Part shown: one piece after another, positions 46,811 through 56,150 of the stretch
Layout of the letters: each line of letters begins with the position of its first letter
Position numbering within the stretch: the stretch's first letter is position 1
NCBI RefSeq assembly: GCF_947488135.1
Contig: NZ_CANKYW010000001.1
Span: 1,240,001 to 1,304,000, forward strand
Direction: 5' to 3'
Source: an uncultured Marivita sp.
Lineage (GTDB): Bacteria > Pseudomonadota > Alphaproteobacteria > Rhodobacterales > Rhodobacteraceae
DNA length: 64,000 bases
Notes under the pieces: generated by a model
The model's database searches: none
What the model was told of the DNA's origin: nothing
The model's input: the letters and a program-made list of their open reading frames with translations, nothing else
Program-made: the position numbers and the translations under genes

Positions 46811-48395
46811 AGGTTTCCAGCAGGTCTTTCAGATCGTCGAGCGTGTTGGCCTCTTGTAGCGGTTTATCATGGCGCCAGCGCGACATGCGCGGGAACCTGA
46901 GCGCGATGCCGGATTTGTGGCGGGGCGAGGCGTGGATGCCCTCGAACGCGATCTCGAACACGTGGTGCGGCGTGACCTGCCGGACCGGGCCGAAGCGTTG
47001 CTGCGTGTTCTTGCGCACCCAGGCGGTGATCTTGCGGAACTCCTCGTCGGTGAGGCCGGAATAGGCCTTGGTGAAGGGGACAAGATCGTTGCCGTTCCAC
47101 ACCGCAAAGGTGAAATCAGTGAAGAGGTTGGCGCGGCGGCCGTGGCCCTGTTGCGCATAGATCATCACCGCATCAACGGTGAGCGGATCGAGCTTCCATT
47201 TCCACCAATCGCCCTTCTTGCGGCCCGCGAGGTAGGGGCTTTCCTTGCGTTTGAGCATGAGTCCTTCGGCCCGGTGATCGCGGGCAGTGGCGCGGATTTG
47301 GGCAAGTGCGTCCCATGTGTCGAACGGCAAGGGCGGTGCCGCCCGGATCGGAGCGTCTTCGGGGAGGTCTTGCAGCAGCGCCTCCATCCGGGTGCGGCGG
47401 TCTTGCAGGGGCAGATCGCGTAGGTCGCTGCCGTTCTCTTCGAGAAGGTCGTAGGCCAGCAGGATGACCGGAGCCTCCTTCAGCAGCTTCTTGGGAACCG
47501 TCTTGCGCCCGATCCGGGCTTGGAGCGTGTTGAACGGATGGGGTTGCGTGCCATCCCAGGCGACAATCTCGCCGTCCAAAACTATACCATCCGGTAAAAA
47601 ATCGGGCAGACGCGCGAATTCTGGGAAACGGTCGGTCATCAGTTCTTCACCGCGGGACCAGACGTGATGGGTGCCATTGCGGAGGATCACCTGGCCGCGG
47701 ATGCCGTCCCATTTCCACTCCGCCTGCCAATCCTCGGGCGAACCGAGGGCCTCGGGGCCGTGCTCGAGTTGATAGGCCAGGTAGAACGGGTACGGGCGGC
47801 TGTCGTCGGCTTCCGCGTCTTCGGCCACGATCAGCTCGTGAAAGCTGGTGGTTTCCGGGGTCCAGCCGCCCATGAGGCGGTGCGCGAGGCTTGCCTCGTC
47901 CTGTCCAGTGGCCTGAGCCAGCGCGCGGGTCATGAGTTTCTGGCTGACGCCGATGCGGAAGCCGCCGGTGATGAGCTTGTTGAAGAGGAAGCGTTCGATA
48001 GGATCAAGCTGATCCCAGGCGTCCAGAATGCGCGCCTTGCGGGTGTCGATGTCGAGCGCGGCAAGAGATTTGAGTTCGATGATCCAGTGGGTAAGGGACA
48101 GGTCGCTTTCGCGGCCCGGCGGCGGCAGGGTGAGTGCGATGGTTTCGGCCAGATCCCCGACGATCGGGTAGCTTTCCTCGAGCAGCCAAAGGGGTATGCC
48201 GCCCACCTCGGCCGCCCATTCCCGCAGCTGGGTTGTCGTCACCGCGCGTTTGGGACGGCGGCCGGAGAAAAGCGCGATTGTCCAGAGCTTGTCTTCGTCG
48301 GTCGCGGTTTCGAAGAAGGACGCCAGAGCCTTGGTCTTGAGAGTGGTCTTGGTCGTCTGGTCGATAGTGGTGAAGAGGGCGGCAAAATCTTTCAT
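46803..48395 (-). CDS. ATP-dependent DNA ligase
   Basis: This 530-residue ligase has an N-terminal DNA-binding domain (about 1-200), the adenylation motif EWKWDGIRG with the AMP lysine at K228, and further motifs VLDGEIVAWDG, LLAYDLLEENG, EGLMLKRKESPY and DWWKWK. An OB-fold region completes it. It matches the ATP-dependent ligases found next to a beta-CASP exonuclease in bacteria. It overlaps both neighbours (four and eight bases). The main replicative NAD-dependent ligase would lie elsewhere, so this one probably serves repair. Confidence 0.92.
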   Translation of the reverse strand: MKDFAALFTTIDQTTKTTLKTKALASFFETATDEDKLWTIALFSGRRPKRAVTTTQLREWAAEVGGIPLWLLEESYPIVGDLAETIALTLPPPGRESDLSLTHWIIELKSLAALDIDTRKARILDAWDQLDPIERFLFNKLITGGFRIGVSQKLMTRALAQATGQDEASLAHRLMGGWTPETTSFHELIVAEDAEADDSRPYPFYLAYQLEHGPEALGSPEDWQAEWKWDGIRGQVILRNGTHHVWSRGEELMTDRFPEFARLPDFLPDGIVLDGEIVAWDGTQPHPFNTLQARIGRKTVPKKLLKEAPVILLAYDLLEENGSDLRDLPLQDRRTRMEALLQDLPEDAPIRAAPPLPFDTWDALAQIRATARDHRAEGLMLKRKESPYLAGRKKGDWWKWKLDPLTVDAVMIYAQQGHGRRANLFTDFTFAVWNGNDLVPFTKAYSGLTDEEFRKITAWVRKNTQQRFGPVRQVTPHHVFEIAFEGIHASPRHKSGIALRFPRMSRWRHDKPLQEANTLDDLKDLLETYG

Positions 48396-49402
48396 GCGGC
48401 TTCTTCCGCTTCGTCATCTTCGCCGCCGAATTCGGTCGGAACGACCTGAGCGTTGTATTCCTGAGTGTTCAGCCAGCGCGCGAAGATATCGGTGTAACCG
48501 TGTGTGGCATATATGTTTTCAGCGCCTGTTTGACGGATCGCCTGCATCAAGCCATCCCAATCCGCGTGGTCCGAAATCACGAACCCCCGGTCCGCCGCCC
48601 GACGGCGGCGCACGCCGCGCAGGCGCATCCAGCCAGAGGCAAAGGCGGTGGAGGATGCACCGAACCGCCGGGCCCATTGCGATCCGAGCGCGGAGGGCGG
48701 TGCGATCACCAAGGCACCGGGATGGTCCTTGGCCTTCAGATCGGGCGTGACATGGATCGTGTCGGGCAGCCCGTAGCCTTGCGCGCGCAGGACGGCGTTG
48801 GTGTTTTCCACAGCGCCGTGGGTGAGGATCGGGCCGATCTCGCTGTCGATCATGGAAAGCAGCCTTTGCGCCTTGCCCAGCGAATAGGCCCCCAGGATCG
48901 ACGTCTTGCCATCCGCCGCATTGCGCGCCCACCACGCGTTGAGTTCGCGCGCAACCTCGGCCTGATCGTCCCATTTGAATACCGGCAGGCCAAAGGTGCA
49001 TTCGGTGATGAAGCTGTGGCAGGTAACAGGTTCAAACGGTTCGGAGATTCCGTCCGGGACGACCTTGTAATCCCCCGAGGCCACCCAAACCTCGCCACCG
49101 ACCTCGACCCGGATCTGGGCGGAACCGGGCAAGTGTCCTGCCGGGTGGAAAGACACCAAAGCATCGCCGATTTTACGTGTCTCGCCAAACTTTACGGTTT
49201 CTACAGAAATTTCTCCCAACCTGTGCCGCATGACAGGTGCGCAGGCGTCGGTGCACAGATACCTGCGGTGGCCCGGGCGCGCGTGATCGGCGTGGCCGTG
49301 GGTGATCAAGGCGCGATCAACCGGGCGCCACGGGTCGATGAAGAAATCTCCCGCCGGGCAGTAGATGCCTCGGTCAGTGAAAGTGAGAACGGGGTCTGAC
49401 AT
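48392..49402 (-). CDS. Ligase-associated MBL/beta-CASP exonuclease
   Basis: This 336-residue protein has the metallo-beta-lactamase motif THGHADH (H35, H37, D39, H40), HPAGHLPGSAQI, the aspartate in ASGDYK, and beta-CASP features TECTFGLP and ISDHADWDGL. Relatives encoded beside ATP-dependent ligases are called DNA ligase-associated exonucleases. The ligase start overlaps its stop by four bases. The chosen ATG starts at MSDPVLTFTDRG, just before the fold begins. Confidence 0.9.
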   Translation of the reverse strand: MSDPVLTFTDRGIYCPAGDFFIDPWRPVDRALITHGHADHARPGHRRYLCTDACAPVMRHRLGEISVETVKFGETRKIGDALVSFHPAGHLPGSAQIRVEVGGEVWVASGDYKVVPDGISEPFEPVTCHSFITECTFGLPVFKWDDQAEVARELNAWWARNAADGKTSILGAYSLGKAQRLLSMIDSEIGPILTHGAVENTNAVLRAQGYGLPDTIHVTPDLKAKDHPGALVIAPPSALGSQWARRFGASSTAFASGWMRLRGVRRRRAADRGFVISDHADWDGLMQAIRQTGAENIYATHGYTDIFARWLNTQEYNAQVVPTEFGGEDDEAEEAA

Positions 49403-49500
49403 GACATTGAGTATAGGAGGGAAAGCGCACATCGCCAGAGGGTTGCCAAGCCGCGCGCGCCGCGTAGGGTGAGTGCAACCAGACCATCAGGAGACTTTCC

Positions 49501-50271
49501 ATGCAGATCGCCGGATTTCGTCAGCGGCTTTTGTCGCGGATGCCCTTGGCGGGCACCTTTCTGAAAACCCCGGCCTATCAGCTGATCGAGGTCCTGGCAC
49601 AATCGGAACTCGATTTCGTTTGTCTGGATGCCGAACATGCCCCGTTCGACCGCAGCGCGATCGATGCATGTTGTGCCATGGGAAGGGCTTTGGATTTCCC
49701 GGTCCTGGTGCGCGTTGGCGACAGCTCTGCCCGCGAGATATTGCAGTCGCTGGATTGCGGCGCGGTCGGAATCGTGGTGCCGCATGTGGACAGTGCTGGC
49801 AAAGCGGCAGACGTGGCACGCGCAGCGCGCTTCGGACGCGGCGGGCGTGGTTATGCCGGGTCCTCCCGCTGGGCGGGGTACGCGACGCAATCCATGCCGG
49901 ATCTGCTTGCCAGATCGCAGGATGAAACCGTGGTCATCGCGCAGATCGAAGAGCCCGAAGGCGTCGATGCCTCCGAGGCGATCGCGGCAACGGACGGGAT
50001 CGACGCGCTGTTTCTGGGGCCGGCCGACCTGTCGGTCGGGTACGGTCACGACAACCAGACCTCGGACGAGCTTTTCGCCGCGATGGAGCGCGTGGGCAAG
50101 GCGGCCGAAGCGGCGGGAAAAGCTTATGTATCCTGGGTCGCAAATGCGCAAAAGGCGCAAGAGTGGTCGGCCTACGGGATGAGTTGTTTCTTCATTTCGT
50201 CGGAACACGCGTGGATGCGGTCGGGAGCCACCGCAGAGGCGCGTGGCGTGCACGAGATCGGGAAACCGTAA
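49501..50271 (+). CDS. HpcH/HpaI-family aldolase
   Basis: This 256-residue class II aldolase-type enzyme has LDAEHAPFD, the conserved arginine-region GRGYAGSSRWAGY, the metal glutamate in QIEEPEGV and the aspartate in FLGPADLSVGYG. Members cleave or form 2-oxo-4-hydroxy acids with pyruvate. The exact substrate is unknown. AGGAGACTTTCC gives a good start. Confidence 0.9.
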   Translation: MQIAGFRQRLLSRMPLAGTFLKTPAYQLIEVLAQSELDFVCLDAEHAPFDRSAIDACCAMGRALDFPVLVRVGDSSAREILQSLDCGAVGIVVPHVDSAGKAADVARAARFGRGGRGYAGSSRWAGYATQSMPDLLARSQDETVVIAQIEEPEGVDASEAIAATDGIDALFLGPADLSVGYGHDNQTSDELFAAMERVGKAAEAAGKAYVSWVANAQKAQEWSAYGMSCFFISSEHAWMRSGATAEARGVHEIGKP

Positions 50272-50275
50272 AAAC

Positions 50276-51214
50276 TCAGGCTTTGAAGCTGGAGAACAGG
50301 GACACCGCGGCGCCTGTGACCTGTCGGCGGGTGTTTGCGCCCTCCATCAGCACTTCGTGTTCCGCGCCGTCCACCAAAAGCAGCTTGCCGCCCTTCCAGT
50401 TGGTCATGCGCTCCCGGATGCAGGTGGTGTCGACGATGCGCTCGTTCGAGCCGACGAAACATAGCGCGGGAATGGCCGGAGAGGGCATCGCGGCAAGCGC
50501 GTCGCATTCGGCGAGCGCGCTGCTGAGCCAGGACAGGGACGGGCCACCCAGACCGAATTTCGGCTCTGCCTCCACATGGCGGCGCATGTAGTCGAACATT
50601 TCGGGATCCGAGGTCAGCAGGTTCTGCTCGAAGGGTTCAGAGGCCGGATAGCTCTTGATCGAGGTGCCGGGGGCAAGCCGGTGCCCCTGACCCAGAGCAA
50701 TCGCGACGCGGGGAAGCAGCCACGCCGCCGGACGCAGGTAGGCCGCGATGCGGATGCCCCACATCGGTCCGGTGAAGACGACAGAGGCCATGTCGCTGCC
50801 GCTCATCAGGGCGCGCAGACCGATGCAGCCCCCCATGGAATGAGCCAGCATATGCCAAGGGCGCGGCAGGTCGCGCTTGCGTGCAAAGGCGCAGACCGCG
50901 GACCAGTCTTTCTGAAAGTCGAGGAAGCGCCCGACATGCCCGACCATCGGATCGGCGCACAGTCGATCGGCAAGACCTTGACCGCGCCAGTCCACGGTCA
51001 GGACATCGAAGCCCGCGCGCACGAAATCCTTGACGGTGCGGCCGTATTTCTCGATGTACTCGCTGCGCCCGGGCAGGATGAACACCGTGCCCTTGGCGTC
51101 TTTCGAGGCCGCGTGACCAAGGCGAATGCGCACCCCGTCCGAGGTACGCAGCCAGAACGCCTGTGTGTCCGGCCCTTCGGCCAGATCGTCACGATAGGGC
51201 GCTGGCTCTGCCAT
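50276..51214 (-). CDS. Alpha/beta hydrolase, lysophospholipase / monoacylglycerol lipase-like
   Basis: This 312-residue serine hydrolase has LPGRSEYIEKYG, DWRGQGLADRL, the nucleophile elbow AHSMGGCIGLRAL and the histidine in DGAEHEVLME. This layout fits the PldB/monoglyceride lipase branch. The start ATG overlaps the SCP2 stop (TGATG), which couples lipid-binding and lipid-cleaving genes. A TTG one codon upstream is possible. Confidence 0.88.
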   Translation of the reverse strand: MAEPAPYRDDLAEGPDTQAFWLRTSDGVRIRLGHAASKDAKGTVFILPGRSEYIEKYGRTVKDFVRAGFDVLTVDWRGQGLADRLCADPMVGHVGRFLDFQKDWSAVCAFARKRDLPRPWHMLAHSMGGCIGLRALMSGSDMASVVFTGPMWGIRIAAYLRPAAWLLPRVAIALGQGHRLAPGTSIKSYPASEPFEQNLLTSDPEMFDYMRRHVEAEPKFGLGGPSLSWLSSALAECDALAAMPSPAIPALCFVGSNERIVDTTCIRERMTNWKGGKLLLVDGAEHEVLMEGANTRRQVTGAAVSLFSSFKA

Positions 51215-51504
51215 CAAGCGAGGGTGGCGGCCAGTTTCATTGCCATGCCCATGTCGCCGTCGATGCTCAACCGACCCGACATGAAGGCAGAGGTGGGGTT
51301 CAGCGATCCGTCGAAAATCTCGCGATAGGTGTCGGCATCCGCGTTGAACGTGACATCCGCGTCGGCTTCGCCCTCGCGGGCACCGTCGCTGTCGACAACC
51401 ATGCTGCCTTCGCCTTCGATATTGAATTGGGCTATGCCGTCGATGCCGCCGCCGCCCAGCTTTTCGTTCATGGCGGCGACCGCCTGTGCCACAACATCGC
51501 TCAT
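51214..51504 (-). CDS. SCP2 sterol-binding-domain protein
   Basis: This 96-residue protein is a single SCP2 lipid-binding domain: VVAQAVAAMNEKLGG at the start, then DADVTFNADADTYREIFDG and GRLSIDGDMGMAMKLA. Such domains bind fatty acyl chains or other lipids. AAGGAG lies upstream of the ATG. It is coupled to the lipase-like gene downstream. Confidence 0.9.
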   Translation of the reverse strand: MSDVVAQAVAAMNEKLGGGGIDGIAQFNIEGEGSMVVDSDGAREGEADADVTFNADADTYREIFDGSLNPTSAFMSGRLSIDGDMGMAMKLAATLA

Positions 51505-51594
51505 ACGCTCGTCTCCTTGTGATCGCGTCTTGATGTGCAAGGCTGGCATTTGCCGAACCTTACGCTAAACTCAAGGGTGGTTATGAGGTTCACG

Positions 51595-52149
51595 ATGCGC
51601 AAATACAAATCTGCCGTTGCGGCATTTCTTTTCACGGCGGGTCTCGTGTCGGGTCCGGTGTCGGCGCAGGAGGATCCAGTGGCTGACCTCATGGATCAGT
51701 TGGCGCAGGCCGAGGATGAACGCTCTGCGGCCCGGCTGGAGCGGCAGTTGCGTCAGGAATGGTCGAAGTCCGGATCGGCGACCATCGACCTGCTGCTCAA
51801 ACGCGGTGAGGACGCGCTGGATGTCGACAACATCGACGCGGCGTTGGAACATCTCACGGCTCTCACCGATCACGCGCCTGAATTCGCCGAAGGCTGGCAC
51901 ACGCTGGCGCTGGCCTATTACCGCGCCGAGATGTTTGGCCCTGCCGCTGACGCGCTTGAACGGACACTGGCGCTGAACCCGCATCATTTCGGAGCCATGC
52001 GCGGGTTGGGCGCCATCCTCGAACAGGTGGACAAACCCCACCTTGCGTATGACGCCTATTCGCGGGTACTCAGCCTACGGCCGCACGATTCCGAAGTGAT
52101 CGAGGCGTTGGAGCGGCTGGAGCTTCGGGTGAACGGGCAAACGCTCTGA
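51595..52149 (+). CDS. Exported TPR-repeat protein
   Basis: This 184-residue protein has a signal peptide (RKYKSAVAAFLFTAGLVSG, cleavage after VSA) and two to three tetratricopeptide repeats, for example AEGWHTLALAYYRAEMFGPA and HLAYDAYSRVLSLRPHD. TPRs mediate protein contacts, here in the periplasm. The ATG with GAGG six bases upstream was chosen; ATG at 51583 is an alternative. The SUV3-like helicase gene follows after 40 bases. Confidence 0.85.
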   Translation: MRKYKSAVAAFLFTAGLVSGPVSAQEDPVADLMDQLAQAEDERSAARLERQLRQEWSKSGSATIDLLLKRGEDALDVDNIDAALEHLTALTDHAPEFAEGWHTLALAYYRAEMFGPAADALERTLALNPHHFGAMRGLGAILEQVDKPHLAYDAYSRVLSLRPHDSEVIEALERLELRVNGQTL

Positions 52150-52189
52150 CATCCTGACACTCCCGAGCAGGACGGCAAAGGACGTCAAC

Positions 52190-55144
52190 ATGGCCGGACA
52201 TGCGCGGGTTGCGGCCATCCTTGGCCCGACCAACACAGGCAAAACCCATTACGCCATCGACCGTATGCTGGGCTATCGCACCGGCATGATCGGCCTGCCG
52301 CTGCGTCTGCTGGCGCGCGAGGTCTATGACAAGATCGTCGCGGCGCGGGGGCCGTCGGTGGTGGCGCTGGTCACGGGCGAGGAACGGATCGTACCGCCGC
52401 GCGCGCAGTATTGGGTCTGCACGGTCGAGGCGATGCCCGAGGGGATGGGCTGTGATTTCGTCGGGATCGACGAGATTCAGCTGTGTGCCGATCCGGAACG
52501 TGGTCACGTGTTCACCGACCGCCTGTTGCGGATGCGCGGGTTGCACGAAACGCTGTTCATGGGGTCCGACACCATGCGCGGCCCGATCTCCGGTCTGGTC
52601 GACGGTGTCGAATTCGTCCGTCGCGAGCGGATGAGCCAACTCAGCTATACCGGATCGAAAAAGATCAGCCGTTTGCAGCCGCGCACCGCCATTGTCGGGT
52701 TTTCCGTCGAAAACGTCTATGCCATCGCCGAATTGCTGCGTCGCCAGAAGGGCGGTGCTGCTGTCGTCATGGGGGCGCTGAGCCCACGCACGCGCAACGC
52801 ACAGGTGGATCTGTACCAAAACGGCGAGGTGGATTTCCTCGTGGCGACAGACGCCATCGGGATGGGGCTCAACCTCGATATCAACCATGTCGCGTTTTCG
52901 TCCCTGACCAAGTTCGACGGCCGCCGGATGCGGCCGTTGATGCCCAATGAGCTGGCCCAGATTGCCGGGCGGGCGGGGCGTGGCATGTCGCACGGCACAT
53001 TCGGTGTGACCGGCGAAGCGGGGCCGATTTCTGAAGAAGTGGCCGAGGCGATCACCAATCACCGCTTCACACCGTTGAAGAAACTGAACTGGCGCAGCGC
53101 AGATCTGCGGTTTGGCAGCATCGACACGCTGGTTGCCTCGCTCGAGGCCAGCCCGAACGATGACCGCCTCGTAAAAGCGCGGGAGGCCGACGATTTGCAG
53201 GCGCTCAAGGCGCTCGGCACGGTGGCCGAGGTGCAGGCCCGGGCCTCTGATCCGAAATCCGTGCAGCTTTTGTGGGACGTGTGCCGCATCCCCGACTTCC
53301 GCGGCATCAGCCATTCGGAACATGCGGGGCTTTTGGAAGTTATCTATGGGCATCTGCACCAACGCGGCGCGATCCCGGATGACTTTCTCGGACGGCAGGT
53401 CAATCGGATCGACAGGACAGATGGCGACATTGACACGCTGTCGAAACGATTGGCGTATATCCGCACATGGACCTATGTCGCGCAGCGGAAAGCGTGGGTG
53501 CATGACGAAAGCCATTGGCGCGGCCTGACGCGCGCTGTAGAAGACCGACTGTCGGACGCGCTGCACGAGCGCCTGACCCAGAGATTTGTTGATCGGCGCA
53601 CATCCGTGCTCTTGCGCCGATTGAAACAGAAGGAGGCCCTTTTGGCCGAAGTGAATGACAAGGGTGAAGTCACCGTCGAAGGTGAATTCGTTGGACGACT
53701 TGAAGGGTTCCGGTTCCGCCAGGACAAGGATGCAACCGGGCAGGAAGCCAAGACGCTGAAAACCGCGTCGTTGCAGGCGCTGGCGCCCCATTTCCACTTG
53801 CGGGCGGATCGGTTCTACAACGCGCCCGATACCGAGATGGATTTCACCGAACAGGGTGGTCTGATGTGGGGCGAACAAGCGGTGGGCAAGCTGGCCGCCG
53901 GTGACGATCCGCTCAAGCCGCGCGTCGTCGCCTTCGTCGACGAAGAGGCGGGCCCGGATGTGGCGCAAAAGGTGCAGCGCCGGTTGCAGCATTTCATCGA
54001 CCGCAAGATCGCGGCCTTGTTCGAACCTTTGGTCAACCTCCAGAAAGACGAGACGCTGAACGGGTTGGCCCGTGGTTTTGCCTTCCGCATGGTCGAGGCG
54101 ATGGGCATTCTGCCGCGCGCCGATGTCGCGGATGATGTGAAGGCGCTGGATCAGGACGCGCGCGGGATGCTGCGCAAGCATGGCATCCGCTTTGGCCAGT
54201 TCACCGTGTTCATGCCGCTCCTGCTCAAACCCGCGCCGACCCGGTTGCGCCTTGTGCTGTGGAGCTTGGCGAAGAACCTGGATATCTTCCCGGAGGCCCC
54301 GCCGCCGGGTTTGGTGACGGTGCCTAACACGCCCGGCACACCGGCAGAGCATCATACCGTGTCGGGGTATCGCGCGGCCGGGGATCGGGCGATCCGGATC
54401 GACATGCTGGAACGTCTGGCCGATTTGCTGCGCGCGCAGGACAGCCGGGGTGGATTCGAGGCGAATCCGGATATGCTGTCGATCACCGGTCTAACGCTGG
54501 AACAGTTTGCCGACCTGATGGGCGGTTTGGGCTACAAGGCCGAAAAGGGTGAACGCGAAAAGGTGCGTGCCGTCGATGCCGTGGTGCCGGAGGCGGATGC
54601 CGCGACGGCGACCGAGCAGGATGCCGCAACGGATGGCGCGGTGCCGGTCGAAGACACACCGGTCATGGATGCCGGACAAGAGGGTGTTCCCGGCACCGAC
54701 GCCGCGCCCGCCGCTGCGCCGGACGCGGCCGACATTCCCGAAGCGGCTGCCGAAATGCCCGATGACGCGGTCGCTCCGGTTGCGGATACGCCGACTGACG
54801 CACCCGCGGAGACACCGGTTCCCACCAACTCCGAGACAGAGATCGACCCCGGTGCGGCGCCCGATGCCGCCTTGGCCGGGCCGGAAACCGAGGTGTTCTA
54901 CATTTTCACATGGCGCGGCAATCGTGCAGACCGTCAACCTCGCCGCGATGGCGGCAAGGGACGGCGCGAAGGCGGCAAGGCGCAGGGCGATCGGCCACGT
55001 GGCAAGGGCAAGCCGAAGGGAAAGGGACAGCCGCGTGATGCTGGTGCCAAATCCTTCCAGTCGCGTCCGCCAAAGAAGGAAAAGCAGATCGATCCTGACA
55101 ACCCCTTTGCGGCGGCCCTGATGGGTCTGAAGAACAAGGACTGA
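52190..55144 (+). CDS. SUV3-like superfamily 2 RNA/DNA helicase
   Basis: This 984-residue protein starts with a SUV3/MgpS-type helicase core: Walker A GPTNTGKTH at 12-20, the DEIQ box in GIDEIQLCADPERGH, and motif VI in IAGRAGRGMSHGTFG. A middle helical region follows. After about residue 790 it has a long Ala/Pro/Asp/Glu-rich linker and a basic tail rich in G, K and R (GKGRREGGKAQGDRPRGKGK). The tail probably binds RNA. The mitochondrial relative degrades RNA with PNPase. The S4-domain gene starts one base after its stop. Confidence 0.9.
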   Translation: MAGHARVAAILGPTNTGKTHYAIDRMLGYRTGMIGLPLRLLAREVYDKIVAARGPSVVALVTGEERIVPPRAQYWVCTVEAMPEGMGCDFVGIDEIQLCADPERGHVFTDRLLRMRGLHETLFMGSDTMRGPISGLVDGVEFVRRERMSQLSYTGSKKISRLQPRTAIVGFSVENVYAIAELLRRQKGGAAVVMGALSPRTRNAQVDLYQNGEVDFLVATDAIGMGLNLDINHVAFSSLTKFDGRRMRPLMPNELAQIAGRAGRGMSHGTFGVTGEAGPISEEVAEAITNHRFTPLKKLNWRSADLRFGSIDTLVASLEASPNDDRLVKAREADDLQALKALGTVAEVQARASDPKSVQLLWDVCRIPDFRGISHSEHAGLLEVIYGHLHQRGAIPDDFLGRQVNRIDRTDGDIDTLSKRLAYIRTWTYVAQRKAWVHDESHWRGLTRAVEDRLSDALHERLTQRFVDRRTSVLLRRLKQKEALLAEVNDKGEVTVEGEFVGRLEGFRFRQDKDATGQEAKTLKTASLQALAPHFHLRADRFYNAPDTEMDFTEQGGLMWGEQAVGKLAAGDDPLKPRVVAFVDEEAGPDVAQKVQRRLQHFIDRKIAALFEPLVNLQKDETLNGLARGFAFRMVEAMGILPRADVADDVKALDQDARGMLRKHGIRFGQFTVFMPLLLKPAPTRLRLVLWSLAKNLDIFPEAPPPGLVTVPNTPGTPAEHHTVSGYRAAGDRAIRIDMLERLADLLRAQDSRGGFEANPDMLSITGLTLEQFADLMGGLGYKAEKGEREKVRAVDAVVPEADAATATEQDAATDGAVPVEDTPVMDAGQEGVPGTDAAPAAAPDAADIPEAAAEMPDDAVAPVADTPTDAPAETPVPTNSETEIDPGAAPDAALAGPETEVFYIFTWRGNRADRQPRRDGGKGRREGGKAQGDRPRGKGKPKGKGQPRDAGAKSFQSRPPKKEKQIDPDNPFAAALMGLKNKD

Positions 55145-55145
55145 C

Positions 55146-55526
55146 TTGAGCGAGGCTGCGCAGAAGCTCCGTATCGACAAGTGGCTTTGGCATGCGCGTT
55201 TTTTCAAGACGCGCAGCCTTGCCGCCAAGCTCGTGGCGGGCGGCAAGTTGCGGGTCAACGGACAGCCGATTTCCAAACCCGCCTACACGGTCAGCGCGCT
55301 GGATGTGCTGACCTTTCCCCAAGCCAATGACGTGCGGGTGATCAAAGTCCTCGCAATGGGAGAACGGCGCAGACCAGCGCCTGAAGCGCAGCTTCTTTAC
55401 GAGGATCTCGACCCTCCCAAGCCCCGCGAGCCAAATGCGCAAGTGCCTCGTTTTGAAGGGAAAGGTCGCCCGACCAAGAAAGATCGTCGCGCTTTGCAAC
55501 AAACCCGGTCCGACCTTCTTGAATGA
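55146..55526 (+). CDS. S4-domain RNA-binding protein (Hsp15-like)
   Basis: This 126-residue protein has an S4 RNA-binding domain at residues 8-70: RIDKWLWHARFFKTRSLAAK and LRVNGQPISKPAYTV. In E. coli Hsp15 rescues stalled 50S subunits with nascent chains. The start is TTG one base after the helicase stop, so it is tightly coupled. The C-terminal tail is basic. Confidence 0.88.
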   Translation: MSEAAQKLRIDKWLWHARFFKTRSLAAKLVAGGKLRVNGQPISKPAYTVSALDVLTFPQANDVRVIKVLAMGERRRPAPEAQLLYEDLDPPKPREPNAQVPRFEGKGRPTKKDRRALQQTRSDLLE

Positions 55527-55575
55527 TATTTCGCATTGGCTTAGCTAGCTTGCGAATGATCGATGGACGGACCGC

Positions 55576-55914
55576 ATGACCTACATTGTCAACGACGCTT
55601 GCATTGCCTGCAAATACACGGACTGCGTGGAAGTCTGCCCTGTGGACTGCTTCTACGAGGGCGAAAACATGCTGGTCATCCATCCGGATGAGTGCATCGA
55701 TTGCGGCGTCTGCGAACCTGAATGTCCTGCCGACGCGATCCGTCCGGATACCGAACCGGACATGGACAAATGGGTCGAGTTCAACCGAAAATACGCGGAA
55801 ATGTGGCCAGTCATCATCACCAAGAAGGATCCTTTGCCCGAGGCAGAGGAACGTGACGGTGAAAGTGGCAAGCTTGAAAAGTACTTCTCCGAAGCGCCGG
55901 GTGAAGGTGGGTGA
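55576..55914 (+). CDS. fdxA: Seven-iron ferredoxin FdxA
   Basis: This 112-residue ferredoxin has the 3Fe-4S/4Fe-4S cysteine set: [21 protein letters not shown] and [12 protein letters not shown]. The C-terminal extension ([17 protein letters not shown]) is typical of the alphaproteobacterial FdxA. Its partner is unknown here. It is followed by a 274-base gap with a candidate small RNA or leader, then carD. Confidence 0.94.
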   Translation: MTYIVNDACIACKYTDCVEVCPVDCFYEGENMLVIHPDECIDCGVCEPECPADAIRPDTEPDMDKWVEFNRKYAEMWPVIITKKDPLPEAEERDGESGKLEKYFSEAPGEGG

Positions 55915-56019
55915 TGATTCGCCGGTGCGGACGTGATTGGTTGCAAGTCCGCTTGTAACACGTTGTTAAATCGTTGAATTATCCCGTTTGGCGCGCCACT
56001 ACCGCGAAGGCGATTTTTG

Positions 56020-56028
56020 TGGTATAGT
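56020..56028 (+). promoter_or_regulatory. Extended -10 promoter upstream of carD leader
   Basis: TGGTATAGT is an extended -10 (TGn plus TATAGT). No good -35 lies 17 bases upstream, which is acceptable for an extended -10. Transcription would start near 56035 and run toward carD. Confidence 0.5.
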
Positions 56029-56034
56029 CATGTG

Positions 56035-56150
56035 GTAACTGACACCTGTGGGACGCACGCCGCTTTGGCGTATGGCAAATGAGCTGACATAAGCTTGCTC
56101 TGATACTCTGAATGAAACGACCGGAAGCGCTGCTTCCGTTCGGTTTTTTT
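56035..56150 (+). ncRNA. Candidate small RNA or attenuating leader of carD
   Basis: Between the extended -10 and a T-tract hairpin lies about 115 bases with no open frame. It contains the stem-loop ACGCC-GCTTT-GGCGT and ends in the terminator at 56118-56150. carD starts only 38 bases later with no room for a separate good promoter. So the unit is either a free RNA or a leader whose terminator is sometimes read through. CACCTGTG near its 5' end could pair with CACAGGGGTG upstream of the carD start. Confidence 0.4.
56118..56150 (+). terminator. Rho-independent terminator or attenuator before carD
   Basis: CGGAAGC-GCT-GCTTCCG forms a 7-bp stem, extended by three pairs across small bulges, and is followed by seven T residues. 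Confidence 0.75.

Noticed and set aside
46803-49402. Ligase plus MBL nuclease as a Ku-type end-joining system
   Set aside because: No Ku gene and no polymerase or primase domain is present. The ligase is of the exonuclease-associated type, not LigD.
52070-54355. A 761-codon open frame opposite the SUV3-like helicase
   Set aside because: The helicase motifs on the plus strand are unmistakable. The opposite frame is a composition artefact.
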